A stretch of DNA of 6,486 nt from Acidobacteriaceae bacterium (GTDB lineage Bacteria; Acidobacteriota; Terriglobia; Terriglobales; Acidobacteriaceae). Shown one piece after another: positions 6,247 to 6,486 of the stretch. Each line of letters begins with the position of its first letter. Position 1 is the stretch's first letter. Both the position numbers and the translations under genes were made by a program. The stretch covers positions 1 to 6,486 of the forward strand of contig JASHUF010000073.1 of the NCBI GenBank assembly GCA_030040175.1, written 5' to 3'. Under the pieces are notes generated by a model. That model worked only from the letters and a program-made list of their open reading frames with translations, ran no database searches and was not told the origin of the DNA.

Positions 6247-6486
6247 AAAGTCTCCGTTCTGCATGCGTCGCTCGCCGGGCCGAAATGATCCGAATGACGT
6301 CTCGCTCCCGGACGATGTGCACAACAAAAAGCAGCGTCCAGTTTTCAGCCAACCCAAGGGCGGCTTCGCGCGCCTCGTCTCCTGCTGTGGCGTCCAAAAC
6401 GCGCACAAAGGGATCGAAGAAGACCCCGCATGCCTCCTCAAAACGGACCCCGTGCTTCTTGAAATTGGTCAGTGCCTTTTCGGAAT
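6230..6486 (-). CDS. brnT: BrnT-family ribonuclease toxin (5' end cut by window edge)
   Basis: This is the toxin of a type II toxin-antitoxin pair; 84 residues and the stop are visible, and the start lies outside the window. Known: BrnT (DUF497) toxins have a RelE-like fold, cleave RNA and stop translation under stress until bound by the antitoxin. Seen: NFKKHGVRFEEACGVFFDP near the visible start, then DEAREAALGLAENWTLLFVVH and RDVIRIISARRATHAERRLY near the end. These are the conserved BrnT blocks (KHGV-FEEA, LLFVVH, IRIISARRAT-ER--Y). Complete members are about 90-100 aa, so only roughly 6-15 N-terminal residues are missing. Gene order, toxin before antitoxin with a 17-nt overlap, matches brnTA operons. 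The promoter and any palindromic operator would lie beyond the right edge. Confidence 0.87.
   Translation of the reverse strand, partial: SEKALTNFKKHGVRFEEACGVFFDPFVRVLDATAGDEAREAALGLAENWTLLFVVHIVRERDVIRIISARRATHAERRLYEDNG

Noticed and set aside
6247..6441. Longer version of the antitoxin starting at 6441
   Set aside because: The extra residues come from reading the BrnT gene in the wrong frame; the toxin frame is clearly the real one there.
1..6486. CRISPR arrays, tRNA or rRNA genes, insertion sequences, phage genes
   Set aside because: No regularly spaced repeats, cloverleaf-like sequence, transposase or phage protein was seen on either strand.

Overview
The window looks like part of an Acidobacteriota (Terriglobia-type) chromosome. 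The main reason is a very large Oar-like TonB-dependent outer-membrane protein that starts with a carboxypeptidase-regulatory/Cna-B-like domain and carries family phrases such as IPLNGRSY, YLNG and FGGPIRRDKLFFF. This family is greatly expanded in Acidobacteriota. The DNA is GC-rich, and the spacers hold short GC-rich palindromes. The taxonomic call is inference from protein style; no rRNA or tRNA gene is present.

Layout, left to right. (1) At 1-652 on the minus strand is an MgtC/SapB-family inner-membrane protein whose 3' end is cut by the window edge. (2) At 664-4359 on the minus strand is the large TonB-dependent transporter. It lies immediately upstream of mgtC with an 11-nt gap, and its stop codon overlaps the mgtC Shine-Dalgarno, so the two probably form one transcription unit. 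(3) At 4360-4846 is a 487-bp divergent intergenic region. It contains two LysR-type T-N11-A dyads close to the plus-strand gene, several hairpins, and a possible structured leader for the transporter. (4) At 4847-5779 on the plus strand is a LysR-type regulator of the NhaR family. (5) At 5780-5949 is a convergent spacer with a cluster of palindromes that resemble dispersed REP-type repeats; another perfect palindrome lies inside the last codons of nhaR. (6) At 5950-6486 on the minus strand is a BrnT/BrnA-type type II toxin-antitoxin pair. The toxin comes first and its 5' end is cut by the window edge; the antitoxin overlaps it by 17 nt.

How the parts may work together: NhaR regulators respond to sodium or alkaline stress in enterobacteria, and MgtC proteins are linked to growth under Mg2+ limitation and to membrane energetics. 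An NhaR homologue divergent from a transporter-mgtC unit, with no Na+/H+ antiporter gene in view, suggests a local cation or envelope-stress module. That link is inference. The toxin-antitoxin pair is a separate, convergent unit. I found no CRISPR array, RNA gene, insertion sequence or phage gene. Nothing here is clearly a new system; the most checkable new points are the paired operator dyads, the transporter-mgtC coupling and the palindrome that encodes the NhaR tail.
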